Notes: generated from the letters alone by a model not told the origin. A stretch of DNA of 64,000 nt from Nephrocerus scutellatus (GCA_947095585.1 OX352761.1:18615277-18679276), one strand, 5' to 3'. Counted from the stretch's first letter, positions 1 through 11,559 are shown. Numbers and translations are program-made.

Positions 1-87
1 TTGACCAAGAAAATATTACAAATTATAAAAATAATGTAAAAAATACTGAAATATATATTTTATATTAATAAACAACTTATGAATACT

Positions 88-552
88 TTAACCATCATCC
101 TTCAAGAACTTGTTAGCGGCTAATTTGAACGCCTGCAGATTATAAGATTCTGGAAACACGTGTTCTACCAATTGATTCCACATCGAAGATACTCTAGGAA
201 AAAAAGAGGATTTAAAGTGTTGGGTTCTACATGAAAAATGTTTTAAGGCAAATCTATGTTGATTGCACCTTAAACGAGTGTTTACGTTACTGAGAAAAGG
301 CCCAGGAACTAAAGAACGGGTTTCTAAAGAACATTTACCGTTGTAAAATTTATAGAAAACAGATAAAGCTCCAACATTTCGTCTGTGCTCCAAAGTATCA
401 AGAGACGAAGTAATGGTTACATCGTTTATCAAACGGATAACTCTATTCTGAACACCATCAAGATGAACCAAATGCGATCTTGGAGCACCACCCCACACAT
501 ATGAATTAAATTCTAAAATTGGTCTAATATAAGATTTATATAATCTTAACAC
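88..552 (-). pseudogene. LINE C-terminal domain fragment
   Basis: This 154-codon frame continues the LINE pol after the break at 617-740. It begins LRLYKSYIRPILEF, the usual post-RT thumb/connection block of CR1/Jockey elements, and ends FLKDDG followed by the stop. The same block is fused in frame in the copy at 27415-28026, with only scattered substitutions. Its tail is followed by about 87 nt of AT-rich 3' UTR up to the window edge. Confidence 0.85.
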
Positions 553-745
553 TTCAGAGGGAGTGAAGTAGAAGTTACAACGTCTTATGAAGCCTAAACA
601 TTGGCTAGCTCTTTTTTAAATTTCATAAATATGTTCTTTCCAAGAAAGATCACTTGATACTTTTAAACCTAACAACTTAAGTGAATCAGATCTCGCAATA
701 GAGGTACCATTAATAACAGGAGGAACATAATGTTGAGTTGTCTTC

Positions 746-2827
746 TTAGAAAAAAAGGCAAGACTGGAATTTATTTGGGTTAAATTCTACTCTGTTAGAA
801 ATGCCCCAATCAAGAATGATTTGAATATTAGACAGAATAGTCAAATTCATTAATTCACGCGAACCATTCAAGCGAGAATTGCATTCTTTTTGATTGTCAA
901 ACTCAATGGAGGCCGATAGTGTTGTATCATCAGCAAATGAATGGATATCACAGGTTGTAGAAGACAATAGGTCGTTGATATATATCAAGAAGAGCGTGGG
1001 AGACAAGGATGATCCTTGAGGCACGCCAGCATTGATCCCATGTGAATCTGAAGATATACCATTTAATACAACTTTTATTTTACGGTTCCATAAATAATTC
1101 TCAATCCATGTAATGAGAGAGGAGTGTAAATTCAGCGCACGAATCTTATTAATAAGATAATCATTCCATACTCTATCAAAAGCTTTAGCAATATCTAAGG
1201 AAACAACGCTTGATTCACCTAGGTTTTCAATGCTTCGCTCCAAACAATGAGTCATGCACGTCATGAGTTCACCTGAAGAGCGATTTTTACGAAATGTATA
1301 CTGCACATCGGATAAAAGAACATTCGAATCCAGATAGTTCATTAGTCTGAAATTAACGATAGATTCCATTACCTTCGATAGAACCGACAACAAAGCAATA
1401 GGTCGGTAGTTCGTAGGTGCCGATTTATCACCTTTTTTCGGGACGGGTTGAATATTAGCTATTTTCCAAATTGACGGAAAAACACCTGTCTTCATTGAGA
1501 GATGAAACAATTTGCTAAGCGGTTTTGCCAAAGTATGATGACAACTTTTCAATACTAATGGCGGAATACCGTCGGGGCCAGTCGCTTTATTGGGGTCAAG
1601 TTCTTTCAGAATCTTTGAAACAACCCGTTTCCGAAAATAGATTTTAGGCATACCTGGGCCTAGATTCGGGAGAATTGGGGGGCTTTGGTTAGTTAAAGGA
1701 AGAGTAGACGCACCAGCGAAATGAGAAGCTAAGAGATTAGCTTTCTCAATATTAGTTCTATAATGAATACCATTATGAAATAAAGAAGGAATAGACGAAG
1801 TATTGTCTGCAAAGTTTCTTTTAACCAATGCAGCAAACGACCAAAAGCTTCGACTGTTTGAATCAGAATCCAATATTTTTCGCATGCTATCTCGAATCTT
1901 AAGGTCATATATTATTTTGGACCTTTTCAATATAGCGTTTGATCTGTTTCTAGCTATTCGAAACTTTACAAGGTTTTCTTCAGAAGTGCAATTAACGTAA
2001 TCCAAATGGGCTGCTTTTTTACACGCGACTGCTGACCTGCAATGTTCGTTAAACCATTTATTTTTATGAGTATTTTTCTTTTTAAATGAAGAAGGAATGC
2101 AATTTTTCATTCCTAGCAAAATGGTTGACGTGATAAGTTGTGATGCTTCATTAGCATTATTGCTGGAAAAACAGGTTGACCAATCAAATGAGCTATAAAA
2201 TTGGTTCAGGAGCTCCCAGTTAGCATTTTTATAGTGCCAGAGTAGCCTTTTACTTGTAGTCTCTATAAGGGCTGGTGATATTGAAAATTTGGCAACTATC
2301 AAAGCATGGTCAGAAAGACCTAATGGAGCAGATACATCAATTGAATATTTATCAGGCATAGTTGTAAGAAATAAATCTAAAAGGTGAGGTGATTGACCAG
2401 TAGTATCGGGATACCTAGTTGGCTTATCAACGAGTTGGGTGAAAAGATTAACATTTGAAAATAGTTCTGCGGTTTCACCTGATCGATCTCTACCATTCGA
2501 ATAGGTCAACCATGAATCATTGTGGACATTAAAATCACCCAAGACTACCAATTCTGATGTTGGTGATGATTTGTAAATCTTGTCTATTGTGTCTGATAAG
2601 TAATTAAACTCAATATTAGTGTCATCAGGTGACAAATTAGGACTACGATAAAGGGAACAAATAAATATCGAATGGTTTGAAATTACAATTTCAATCCATA
2701 TCGTATTGAACATTGGATTACTGTTTGGAATATTAAAATTAGGTACACTAAAACTGATGTCTCTCGTATAAATAAAATAACCCCACGATGAGGAACCAAA
2801 CAGTCGACACGAGAATACCCCTGACAT
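746..2827 (-). pseudogene. LINE pol ORF, endonuclease to reverse transcriptase (693 codons open)
   Basis: The longest open frame in the window (693 codons) and the main coding part of the LINE at 1-3009. It holds the second half of the APE endonuclease (GDFN box in the N-terminal 100 residues, a DLFLTTMP block, then the LSDHALI box) and the RT fingers and palm (PVPKKGD, YRPIALLS, LDIAKAFDRVW, GVPQGSSLSP, FADDTT). The FADD catalytic pair is intact. The frame lacks the endonuclease N terminus, which sits in another frame at 2683-3009, and the C-terminal domain at 88-552, so it cannot encode a full protein. Its length and good motifs suggest a fairly recent insertion. Confidence 0.88.
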
Positions 2828-3009
2828 TGAAAATCATTTGGGGTACCCATATAAGAGGCCTGCGTTTCACATAAACTTAGAACCGCAGGTTTATTCGCGT
2901 CAAGATGTGCTACGATCGAATTGAAATTTCTTTTAATGCCGCGAATATTTGTGAAATGAATTTCAAAATAAGAGTTCATTTTACAAATTAAAAATACCGA
3001 ACCCGTCAA
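2683..3009 (-). pseudogene. LINE endonuclease N-terminal fragment
   Basis: The frame carries the HFTNIRG start of the endonuclease domain, LSLCETQ with the catalytic Glu, and a VPHRGVILFIR block. It then runs out of frame with the rest of pol, which begins in another frame overlapping 2683-2827. A single small indel near 2770 explains the switch. Confidence 0.75.
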
Positions 3010-3886
3010 GATGATGAAAATATACGTAAAATAAGATAATAATAATATAAAAAATCAAAAAATATTATAAATAACAATAATAAGAAGAATTTCTACGAAC
3101 CAACCACTCAACAGTGAAAACGTTACTTATTCGTTTGTAGTACCAGGCCTAACAAACGAAAAAGGCACGCACAGCTACTGAGACAGAAAGTCAATAAAAA
3201 TTCTACTTCTGAAAACTACTCAAATAAAATAAAAACTTGAATAACAATACTTTTTAACGTAACTGCTTTTTTGTGTCTGATTCTTTGGTAACGTTACGAT
3301 ATGATGTCTTTGTTTTGATGGTATTGCTATCAGCAGTATCCACGCTTGATGAACAATATTGGAAAACACCTGTAACCGCTTTTCGAGTTCAGCAATTTTT
3401 GTCGTTTGGATTTTATTTGACTTCTTTTGTTGATTCAGTGTGATGATCTTATTAATTGGCTATTGTTTCCGCTTTGGTAAATCTACTCCACTTTTGTTGA
3501 TATTCTTGTTTTTCAAATTACCAATTTGTTCTTTTTAAGATCTTGCTTTCTGTATCGATCTTGACCAATAAATTTAACACTTTTAGATATGAAAAATTAA
3601 TCTTAAAATATTTTAACACAACAATAACTACTGTATGGTATTAAACACAATTTGAAATAATGAAAAAAGGTTATTTTAATTAAAATGAAAATATGAAAAA
3701 ATATTTTCAATTATTTGAAATAAAATTTATTTTTATTTTTTGAATATATTTTTTGCTTTCGTTTGACTTGTGTGGCACCACAATATTCTCTGAAATTAAT
3801 ACCCTGTGTATAATAATTGAATAGTCAGTTGAGTATCGCTCTGCTCTGTATATGGTTTTTGAAGATTTTAAACGCGCTTTGATAGA
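3010..3886. other. AT-rich stretch upstream of LINE copy 1, no gene recognised
   Basis: This would hold the 5' UTR and any ORF1 of the LINE. On the minus strand around 3240-3560 there is a lysine/asparagine-rich, poorly open frame that could be a decayed ORF1, but no zinc knuckle or other diagnostic motif is visible. Nothing else is supported. Confidence 0.4.
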
Positions 3887-4470
3887 GTGGACCAAAATAT
3901 GATGTGGCAGATTTTGCCTAGCTATGGTGTTCCGGAAAAACTTATCACCATCATCAAGGAGCTGTATCGTGACTCAACATGCCGCGTTAATCATAACGGT
4001 CATCTTGGCTCACCTTTCAACATCTACTCGGGAGTCAAGCAAGATTGCACCCTCTCACCATTGCTTTTCAAAATTGTCATCGACTGGGTGATTAAAATAA
4101 TAACCCGGACTCCATCGTGTTTGCCATGGAATATTTTTCACCGCCTAGAAGACCTGGACTATGCCGATGATATCTGTCTCCTATGTGACATGGAGCGAAA
4201 ATTAAACCCACGCTAACAAAGTGGGTTTAAAAATTACCGTCTCAAAAACAAAACTACTTCGCGTTAACGCTAGTGGAACATGTGTTCTCTCGATTGACGG
4301 ACATCAGATAGAGGAAGTCGATAAATTTTGTTATTTGGCCAGCTGGATATCAAAAAATTGTGGTGATGACTCGGATGTGTGCTATCGTGTAAACAAGACA
4401 AATCATATCTGGAACTCCTCACAAATCTCCCGATATCGTGCTCCTTAGAAGATTGAAGCACGAGGCGGTA
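3887..4470 (+). mobile_element. RTE-like LINE reverse transcriptase fragment
   Basis: Two adjoining frames (3887-4216 and 4221-4448) together give a piece of RT palm. It has a VPEKLITIIKELY block, GVKQDCTLSPLLF (normally GVKQGC) and the YADDICLL catalytic box with both Asp present. A VGLKITVSKTKLLRV block and EEVDKFCYLASWIS follow. These are hallmarks of the RTE-type lineage common in insects. The fragment lacks 5' and 3' parts, and a stop after ERKLNPR splits it. It ends where the inverted-repeat element begins at 4471. Confidence 0.8.
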
Positions 4471-5162
4471 GGTGTATCCGTTAAGGTGGCAAATACTTAA
4501 AAGAGGGATTCCTTGGTTAATTTCGTGAAAAAAATCATATGGAAGGAGGGGTCTATTTTCAACACCTGCGGTGTACGTAGCGTTTAATTGCGAAGAGACG
4601 TACTTTTGACCTTACATCAATTCATACCCTGTAAATCTTGAACGCTTCTAGCTACAACGTCACTGTTGGTCATTTTTGAAAGATAATTAAATTTTTAAGA
4701 TAAAATTATTAAAATTTTTTCAAATTCTTGAAACCGTTACCGATATAAACGTCGTCAAAATGCAAAAATGTTTTTTTCTTTTTTTAAATTTTATTTTCAA
4801 ACGCCAATATTTCGAAAATCGCTCTCGGATAGTTTTTTTTTTGACAAATGCCATATTAAAGCCTATTCAATTTTCTACAAATCAACCTCACAATATTTAT
4901 GCATTCGGTTAACAGGAGCAGGGTGAAAATTGAAAGTTTGTTTAACGAACGAAAACGTACTTTTGACCTTACATGATCATATAAGTCTTGAACGCTTCCA
5001 GATACAAGGTTACTATTAATCTTTTTTGAAAGAAAAGTAAATTTTTAAGATCAAATAGTGTCCTTTTTTTAAATTATTTAAGCGATAGCGATGTAAAGGT
5101 CATCCCACGAAATTAACCAAGGAATCACTCCTTTAAGTATTTGCCACCTTAACGGATACACC
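4471..5162. mobile_element. 692-bp inverted-repeat (MITE-like) element with about 57-bp TIRs
   Basis: The left end (4471-4527, starting GGTGTATCCGTTAAGGTGGC) is the reverse complement of the right end (5107-5162) over about 57 bp, with about three mismatches. The outer boundary near TA fits Tc1/mariner-style target sites. Inside are two copies of a block around CGTACTTTTGACCTTACAT (about 4590-4700 and 4945-5066). There is no coding capacity. A third copy of the TIR alone occurs at 62271-62310. The left flank is RTE sequence while the right flank is piggyBac sequence, so the flanks do not rejoin. Confidence 0.75.
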
Positions 5163-5511
5163 CTGTATACATTCTGAAAGGACATCGCCCTCTAAATGCA
5201 AGAAGTTGTTCGTCTATCGTGACATAGGAACCTGGATTGTATAGATCACGACATTGTTGGATAAATGTTTCACATATTCTTCGGATTGGGAGCAAATCTG
5301 TCCTCCTTTTTTCTGTCCTCTCGGCTGCTACGATCATCAAAACGAAGACATCGTATAAGGAAATCAAAGCGTTCATTGTAGCAATATACTTAGATCCGCA
5401 AAGTGAAGAATCAAAAAGTTCCTTAATTGCCGGATGATTATTTTTCATCGCACCGGTTAAAATTAATAGGCCAATTAGTGCTTGAAGCTCTTCTTTTCTA
5501 GAAGTGGACAC
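5162..5511 (-). pseudogene. piggyBac-family transposase fragment
   Basis: The minus-strand frame reads ALIGLLILTGAMKNNHPAIKELF, then LLPIRRICETFIQQC, YNPGSYVTIDEQLLAFRGRCPFR. This matches the DDE_Tnp_1_7 (piggyBac) domain around the first catalytic Asp (the D of TIDEQL) and its GRCPFR block. It is cut in the middle of the next block by the right TIR of the element at 4471-5162. Residues around ISLYDVFVLM lack the usual FDD block, which suggests an internal deletion. The second and third catalytic Asp are absent, so this is inert. Confidence 0.8.
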
Positions 5512-5589
5512 AGTGTGGGTACGTACTTTATATTTTCCTAATTTGACCTCAATATCTTCACTAGTACGAAAGAGTATTTCGCTGAATAT

Positions 5590-7160
5590 ATCTGGTCATA
5601 TTTGGTCGTTGGGAGTACAAGATTTGCGCGTAAAAATATCCACAAAGGAACCAAATAGACCAAATAGACTGCCGCCGCAACCCGAATTTGATGACGGTAC
5701 GAACGTACCACGTACCACGTACCACGTATCACGAAAGACTGCATCCGCGAATCAGATTCGAGCCAACACGGCTGCCCTTAGCAACGAAGAGACCAGAAAC
5801 AACTATGGTCAAGCGATAGGACTCGCCCTTAATGCTGGGAGAGTAAGTCCTGGGGCTGAGATGTCAGGCGTAGAAGAGAAATGGACACGCGTTATAAATA
5901 CTGTCATTAGTACTGCTGAATCCATCTTAGGCAGTAGTCGTAGAGATCGGAATGACTGTTGCGATGATGCACGTAAGCTAGTGACTGAACGTAAGAACGT
6001 TGCTTACCGAGCACTGCAACAATCTCATGGAACACGGACACGTGAAGATGAATATAAAGAGCTCAGAAGATATGAAAAAACGGGTCACCGGCGAAAGAAA
6101 GCAGCCTGGGAGAAGAATCTCGTCCATGAACTAGAACAGTACAGAGAGCTAGGACCGCACCAGGCACGGAAGTCCCAACAAAAAATCCGCGTTGTGACGC
6201 AATATACACCGCGTTGCACATACTGCAAAAAAAAGAGGGTAGCCTGATCGCCGATCTCAGAGGCATCTTAGAGCGATGGGAATTTCAACTTTCTTGGTAG
6301 TTGCTAAATGGCCAGCTAACTGAAGAATTGGAGGCTCCACCAATGACCAAAGACCACACTATAATGCCGGCAAAAACCATAGAAGAAGTAAGCAGAGCGA
6401 TAAATATCAAAATAATAAGGCCCCGGGATCTGATTGGATCCCAGCGGAACTGATAAAAATAGGAGGCCCAGTGTGGCTTTATCCCAGGCAAATCAATAAC
6501 TGATCAGATTTACACCCTTAAGCAGGTGATGGAAAAATGTCTAGAGTTTCAAAACTCAATACACCATCTTCTTATAGACTTTAAAGGCTCCCTATGATAA
6601 CATAGCCAGAGTAGAACTTTATAAAGCCATGAGAGAATTCGGCATCCCAAGTAAACTGACACGACTATGTACAAGCGAAGTAAAAATATACGAATGACTA
6701 TCAAGCCCATTCAACATCTATAACGGGCTCAGACAAGCGGATGGACTGGCTTGCGTCCTCTTCAACCTGTCTCCAACAGTGATCTGAAACTCTGACGTAA
6801 CGGTGAGAGGAACAATGCTCTATCAGTCCATTCAGATACTGGCTCACGTAGAAGATATTGACATCGTTGGTAAAAACCCAAAGCTGTACAGGAAGCTTTC
6901 ATCCAGATCGAGCACGCGGCAGAAAACCTAGCTCGCATGAGCGAAGTTGATCCTGCTCGGAAAGTAATTTGCGGTAGGATTTATGGAACACGACAGCGAG
7001 GCCGGCCAAGCCTACGCTGGAAGGATGGCGTAGACCAGGAAGCCCAGAGTTTAGGAATGCCAAACTGGATGGCATCGGCTCGAAATCGGGACCGGTGGAG
7101 AGATTTTTTGCGGGAGTTGCGCCAAAGTATTATGGCATCATTTCAGTATTAATGGCGGAA
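5590..7160 (+). mobile_element. RTE-like LINE (family RTE-a), copy 1, decayed
   Basis: This starts within the endonuclease (a RFARKNIHKGT-like block near 5610 and the DCRRNP/DDGT region near 5670-5710). It continues with the linker found in all copies (NYGQAIGLALNAGRVSPGAEMSGVEEKW, 5790-5890), a basic region, then RT pieces near 6390-6870. It ends in the C-terminal block KVICGRIYGTRQRGRPSLRWKDGVDQ (6950-7040). Several frameshifts and internal deletions are visible compared with the copies at 37790-40190 and 53100-55830. The open frame 5504-6247 is part of it. Confidence 0.8.
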
Positions 7161-7321
7161 TATCATCGTTTCCAGTTGTTTGTCAACCACTTGATTGTTT
7201 GACGTGTAGAATGATTTAACATTCAGAATAAAAACAGCAGCTAGAAAGGAGATGCGTGCTCTGTAAGTTCCCTATTCAGAAGAAATGTAAATTTTTGTAA
7301 ATAGCTTGCTAGTTGCATAAA
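7161..7321. other. Spacer, no gene recognised
   Basis: Short AT-rich spacer between the 3' end of the RTE-like copy and the left boundary of the segmental duplication at 7322. No feature was seen. Confidence 0.4.
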
Positions 7322-7766
7322 CATGCATCGACTGATCATCCGATCAGTTCTCACCCAACAGATCTTCCTGAAGACAATGGACAGTTCGTTATGCTTTTCA
7401 CAGTTTAGAAGCTTCTTAAAATTTTACAGAGGTGTTTTGAGTCTTATTGAGAAAACGAAGACAAAACCACAGCTAAAGTTTTCTATTATTATACTTCGGA
7501 ATGACGTTAACAGGCGTATGTGAGAAAAATGTGAGGGGTATATGGAAGAGCGACTCTACCAAAAAATCGAGAGTATTACAAAAAACATTTTCCACTCCCG
7601 AAAGAGTCTGAATGCAACTCTGTTTCATTTTAGAGTTTCCACTTTTGCTCTTCTTGACCCGAAATTGATATAACGTAGTTGCTACGTGCTCCTATATGAT
7701 CACAATGAAGTAAAACACGTGGATATAAACATTTTCTGATTTCGGCTTTAATTATGCTTTTAAGAA

Positions 7767-7772
7767 TTTATT
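7767..7772 (-). terminator. AATAAA polyadenylation signal of S28 gene A
   Basis: AATAAA on the minus strand lies about 39 nt after the stop codon. The duplicate has the same signal at 19766-19771. Confidence 0.6.
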
Positions 7773-7810
7773 CAGGTAACACGTTAGTTGATGTGATTTT
7801 TATGTCAATT

Positions 7811-9518
7811 TCACTTTGTTAACCATATTTGAACCCATTGAGCGAGTCTCTCCTTGGAAGCCCTCATTGCACGCGAATCCTCGGTGGAAATTGAATTGAA
7901 ATCCGAGCAATGCGATACACCTGTTGATTGGTTATGCTCGTAATGAAAATTGTTGTTGTTTTGCACAATTGCACACAAGCGATACTTACCCGGAATAATT
8001 GTAACACCAGCCTGATAACCCATCGGTCTCCATGGATCAAATTCCCCTTGAGTCATGTATATATTAGTCACAGTGGGATTCATTCCTCCAAAGAGTTCGT
8101 TAGTCTCCTCGATTCTCTGCTCAATGTAGAATTGTGTGTACTCACTTCCAAAGAGGTAAGCGCATACGTGAATATAAAATGGAAGGGGAAAGTTTCCGCC
8201 AAAGGGTTGGTTAAGTGAATCGGAAGTCATGAACCAACCCAATTCACTGCAAAGTTGATAATACCATTTGCGATCACTTGAAGTATCGGCGTTGTCTAAC
8301 ATATCGTCAAAAATATCTTTGAAAGATACAGTTAACACAACGGGATATTGATACGAAATGTAGTTAGCCAAGCCTTCATGTGCATAGTTTCCATGCATAA
8401 CTAGGTCGCACATTAACCGAAAATTGTTTTTCTTGCTATAAAAAATAAGACATCCAGTCTTACTCATTGTCGAAATAAAAGTTTTAATAGAACTTACGTT
8501 CGAAACTGAGCCAAAGCTTCAAATGTCGCAAAAATTGCATGGAAGAAAGCCTTCAAATCCAGATCGTTCGTTTCATCGAAATCATCAGAAATCTTGAATA
8601 AGGCTTTTACCCGAGCCGATTGGCCATTGGCAAACAAGTACTGTAGTTCAGCGATTCCAGTCTCAATGCGGAAGTAGCATTCATGGCTGCCTAAAGCACG
8701 AATATCATAACCAACGGCTTCAGTGCCTTCTGCTCCAAATTAAATATAGAATAAGATTGACCCTTATTAAAAAAAGGTTAAGAATACTCTTACCGGGGAT
8801 ACCAAATTTGGCCAAAATTGGAGCACTTGATGCCCAACCACCATTGACTAGATCCGGGTACAAATGTTTGAACCAAACCACCAACGATCCAGAGTATGAT
8901 CCACCGGCCATGATGACTTTAGAATTTGCCAACCCAGGAATATCTACTTTTATCGTGCGAATAAAGTGAGCCACATCTTCAAGGGCTTGCTTAGCGCTTA
9001 AATATTTCAAACTGGGCGTGTCCTGATTCCTATAAATTGGAAAGGGATAAGACTTACACTTCACATCAATTTAGAAGCACTTAACACTCACGCAGCAGTT
9101 GGCCTGCTTTTTCCGTAGTAACGATGCTCGGTGTAGAATAAGTAACCGTTGTGCTGTTTGGCCATGTCACGAAAATGACCACATAATAGAGGATTCTCCA
9201 CAATTTCGTCTTCACCGCCAAGAAGAATGAAAATTGGACCGCCTTCTTTGAAATATCGGTCGTTGGATAAAAATCGCTAAAGAGGTAAAATATATGATTG
9301 CCGTATACTTTCCCATAAATTGTACCTTAACTTACCATTTGCCACGTCCTCGTTTCGGAATCATCGAAGTGATCCAATTCCTGCGTTATCCATCTGTCAA
9401 TAAGTTGCGAACGGACCTTATTCGGACATGTTACTAATGATCTACGAGTAGAATTACCAAATGCTCGAGCAGCACTAACACAGAGCACAGCAAATACCAA
9501 CAGAGTTGTCAACTGCAT
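7811..9518 (-). CDS. S28 serine carboxypeptidase A (prolylcarboxypeptidase/thymus-specific protease-like), intact
   Basis: Six exons on the minus strand: 9336-9518, 9092-9276, 8794-9029, 8498-8729, 7990-8435, 7811-7920, all with GT-AG introns and consistent phases, giving 463 residues. Residues 1-19 form a signal peptide, so the protein is probably secreted. The S28 hallmarks are QELDHFDDSETRTWQM near the N terminus, YYTEHRYYGKS-like FYTEHRYYGKS before residue 118, and the nucleophile elbow GGSYSG with Ser167. QLCSELGWF, NQPFG, the charge-relay Asp412 in GEFDPW and His431 in GVSHC follow. S28 enzymes remove residues C- or N-terminal to proline; the exact specificity cannot be read here. The last intron (7921-7989) is 69 nt, with no stop in frame. 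Confidence 0.93.
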
Positions 9519-9551
9519 TTTAGAATGATTGAAAGTTTACAGAAACTTTCA

Positions 9552-9559
9552 TATTTATA
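9552..9559 (-). promoter_or_regulatory. TATA box of S28 gene A
   Basis: TATAAATA on the minus strand ends 33 nt upstream of the ATG at 9518. The box and its spacing are kept at gene B (21512-21519) and gene D (44853-44860). This implies a very short 5' UTR, typical of strongly expressed digestive enzyme genes (inference). Confidence 0.6.
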
Positions 9560-9959
9560 GGAACTTTTTTAAGGAAACATTCGACTAGAAATACATAGCT
9601 GTTTATTACACCTTAAACTTATTACCAAATAGTTTTGATAACGATCGCATAAGTGCCTCTTATCTTAAAAACAATTTTATTGGTTTATAGCCAATTTGTT
9701 ATAATTTGTACAGAACCAAACTCCTATTCTAGTTTATTACTATATTTCTTATTTACATTTTGCAGTATATCTCAATTACTTGAATGTGGTACACAATAAA
9801 AAGAAAAAAATTGGCAGACCAATAAAACCTTAAACTTAGTTTTTTGTTAAGAACCGTCTGTGTTGACCGCGCATTAGTTTTTCATCACAGCACATTTTAA
9901 TTTAGATCTTTTAAATGTAAACTCTTAAAATAAAACAAAAGAGGTCTTTTAATAGAATC
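9560..9959. other. 5' flank of S28 gene A
   Basis: About 400 bp of AT-rich DNA between the gene A promoter and the LOA-like LINE fragment. It is duplicated almost unchanged at 21520-21935. No coding potential is visible. It probably holds the upstream control region, but no specific site can be assigned. Confidence 0.45.
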
Positions 9960-11250
9960 CTGTAGTACTCCTGATGTGCGTTTGCGCACAAAAAAAAAAT
10001 CAAAGTTAATACAAAAAGTGCAAACTAAGCAGAGTCCAAAGATCAGCTTGTTTTGTGTGAGCGGAGCGCTTCGTACAACTTCCTCTGCTGCACTGGACAT
10101 TCTGCTCAACTTTGCTCCACTCGACATCTTCGGCAGACAACTGGGTGCAAGCGCGGCTACTCGCCTCAGAGCAATCTCTCAGTGGACCGTGAATGATTTC
10201 GGCCACTCTTCTATCCTGAATTCAGTCAGGACTTGTGAACTTAGACTACACCATTCTATAGCTCAACTTCAACAAAAACTTCCAGGTTACCATCCACCCC
10301 AGGTCTTCTTGGGAGGAAGGTAACTACTTGGAAAATGAAGGAATTCACTTCTACACAGACGGGTCGAAGGGGTTGGCGGAGGTGTCTTTTCAAAAAGACT
10401 AAATCTAAGTCTCTATTTCCGTCTTCCTGATCACTGTAGTGTTTTCAAGGAAGCCTTGTCTTGGCTGAAGAGTAATGTCATATCTGTTAAGGATATCCAC
10501 ATTTTCTCGGATAGCCAGGCTGCGCTAAAGTCCATGGAATCAGTCTCCACAAATTCCATTCTAGCCCGGAATTACCGATCGTCTCTTGAGGAGATGGCGG
10601 AGCATTTCAACATTCATCTGTGCTGGGTGCCGGAGCATAGAGACATTCCTGGTAATTGTATGGCTGGTGAACTCACCAAACGTGGAACCAGACTACCCCT
10701 ATTGCCTGAATATGGTTCACTAGGCATGCTGATAGCTACGTGCAAGCCCTTGCTTAAACGGGATGCTATAATAAAAACTAATTATATAGATGGTCAAACG
10801 GCACAACTTGCATAGCAACGAAGCAGATCAGGCCCAAGCTAGATCCGAAACGTTCCTAGTGTTTGATCTCTCAAAACACACTGCACATTAGTGCCATTAT
10901 AGGTGTCATAACTGCACACTGTCTCATAGGCAAGCATGCAGAATGACTAGGAGTCCTTTCCAACGATTTCTGCAGAAGCTGCATGGAGGAGGAGGAGTTG
11001 GAAACAACTGTCCATCTAGTTTGTACGTGCCCAGCCCTTTCGAATAGGTGGAAGCTCCATCTGGGAGAATTTTTTTCAACGATCTCAACGTTTTAACCTA
11101 AATTGAAGTCTCTTGCGATTCATACGAAGCTCCAAGTGGTTCAACGAGTGGGCGTGGGATTTTCCTAGAACCTTGTGGTATCACAACGGATCTTCACGGT
11201 CTAAGTGCGTCGGTTTTGACTGTCGGCCACTTCAACCTAACCTAATCTAA
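9960..11250 (+). mobile_element. LOA/R1-like LINE 3' fragment (RT tail, RNase H), copy 1
   Basis: Starts in the post-RT domain (ALRTTSSAALDILLNFAPLD, FGRQLGASAATRLRA), then RNase H. FYTDGSKG-like residues lie near 10355. FSDSQAALKSMES lies near 10505, carrying the second catalytic Asp. CWVPEHRDIPGNCMAGELTKRGT lies near 10620. A cysteine-rich tail follows near 10970-11040. An RNase H after RT indicates the LOA/I/R1-type group rather than CR1 or RTE. Frameshifts break it. The 3' end shows CCTAA-type repeats (11234-11250). The same fragment is at 21936-23185 inside the duplication. Confidence 0.82.
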
Positions 11251-11559
11251 CAACAAGTGTAAGCTAAGTGTAAGCCGATCATCAAGTGCAAAGTGCAGCG
11301 TGTATGTCCGTCTACCCCATCCTCAACAGTGCAGCTAAAGAACATAGTGACGTATGTTTTGCATGCGGCAGTTTGTGTTTATGATCTAACTCTTTGGCAA
11401 TCGAAAAACGGATTGTGAGGGTTTGTTTCTTCTGGTGATTTGACTCATTTTATCGTGAAGGTATAACACTGGCGACAATTTGTGTCAAAAATCCATTTTG
11501 AGACATCCATTACATAAATTCGTTGAAAAGAAGCGGTAAGTTGTGTTTTGTGTGTGTTG
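11251..11559. other. Spacer between two LINE fragments, duplicated at 23186-23500
   Basis: This stretch of about 300 bp contains GTAAGCTAAGTGTAAGCCGAT-like short repeats. Its latter half probably belongs to the 5' part of the next LINE, whose endonuclease starts near 11590. No other gene was seen. Confidence 0.4.

Larger units (their letters stand above)
1..3009 (-). mobile_element. CR1/Jockey-like LINE, copy 1 (endonuclease-RT), 3' end at window edge
   Basis: A non-LTR retrotransposon read on the minus strand. The endonuclease begins near 3009 with an NIRG motif and a SLCETQ block typical of APE endonucleases of the CR1/Jockey group. A GDFNVH motif and an SDHA motif follow. The reverse transcriptase has LDIAKAFDRVW, GVPQGSSLSPTLF and the catalytic SFADDTT box, and the C-terminal domain ends in the 88-552 reading frame. 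The 3' end reads TTGGTCAA and matches the end of the plus-strand copy at 28106-28113, so position 1 is at or very near the true 3' terminus. The copy is dead: there is a frameshift around 2770, another near 740 and a stop near 617. Confidence 0.9.

Noticed and set aside
7928..8218. Plus-strand 96-codon frame conserved between duplication copies (also 19929-20219)
   Set aside because: It is antisense to exons 5 and 6 of the S28 genes; its conservation follows from the duplicated gene on the other strand.
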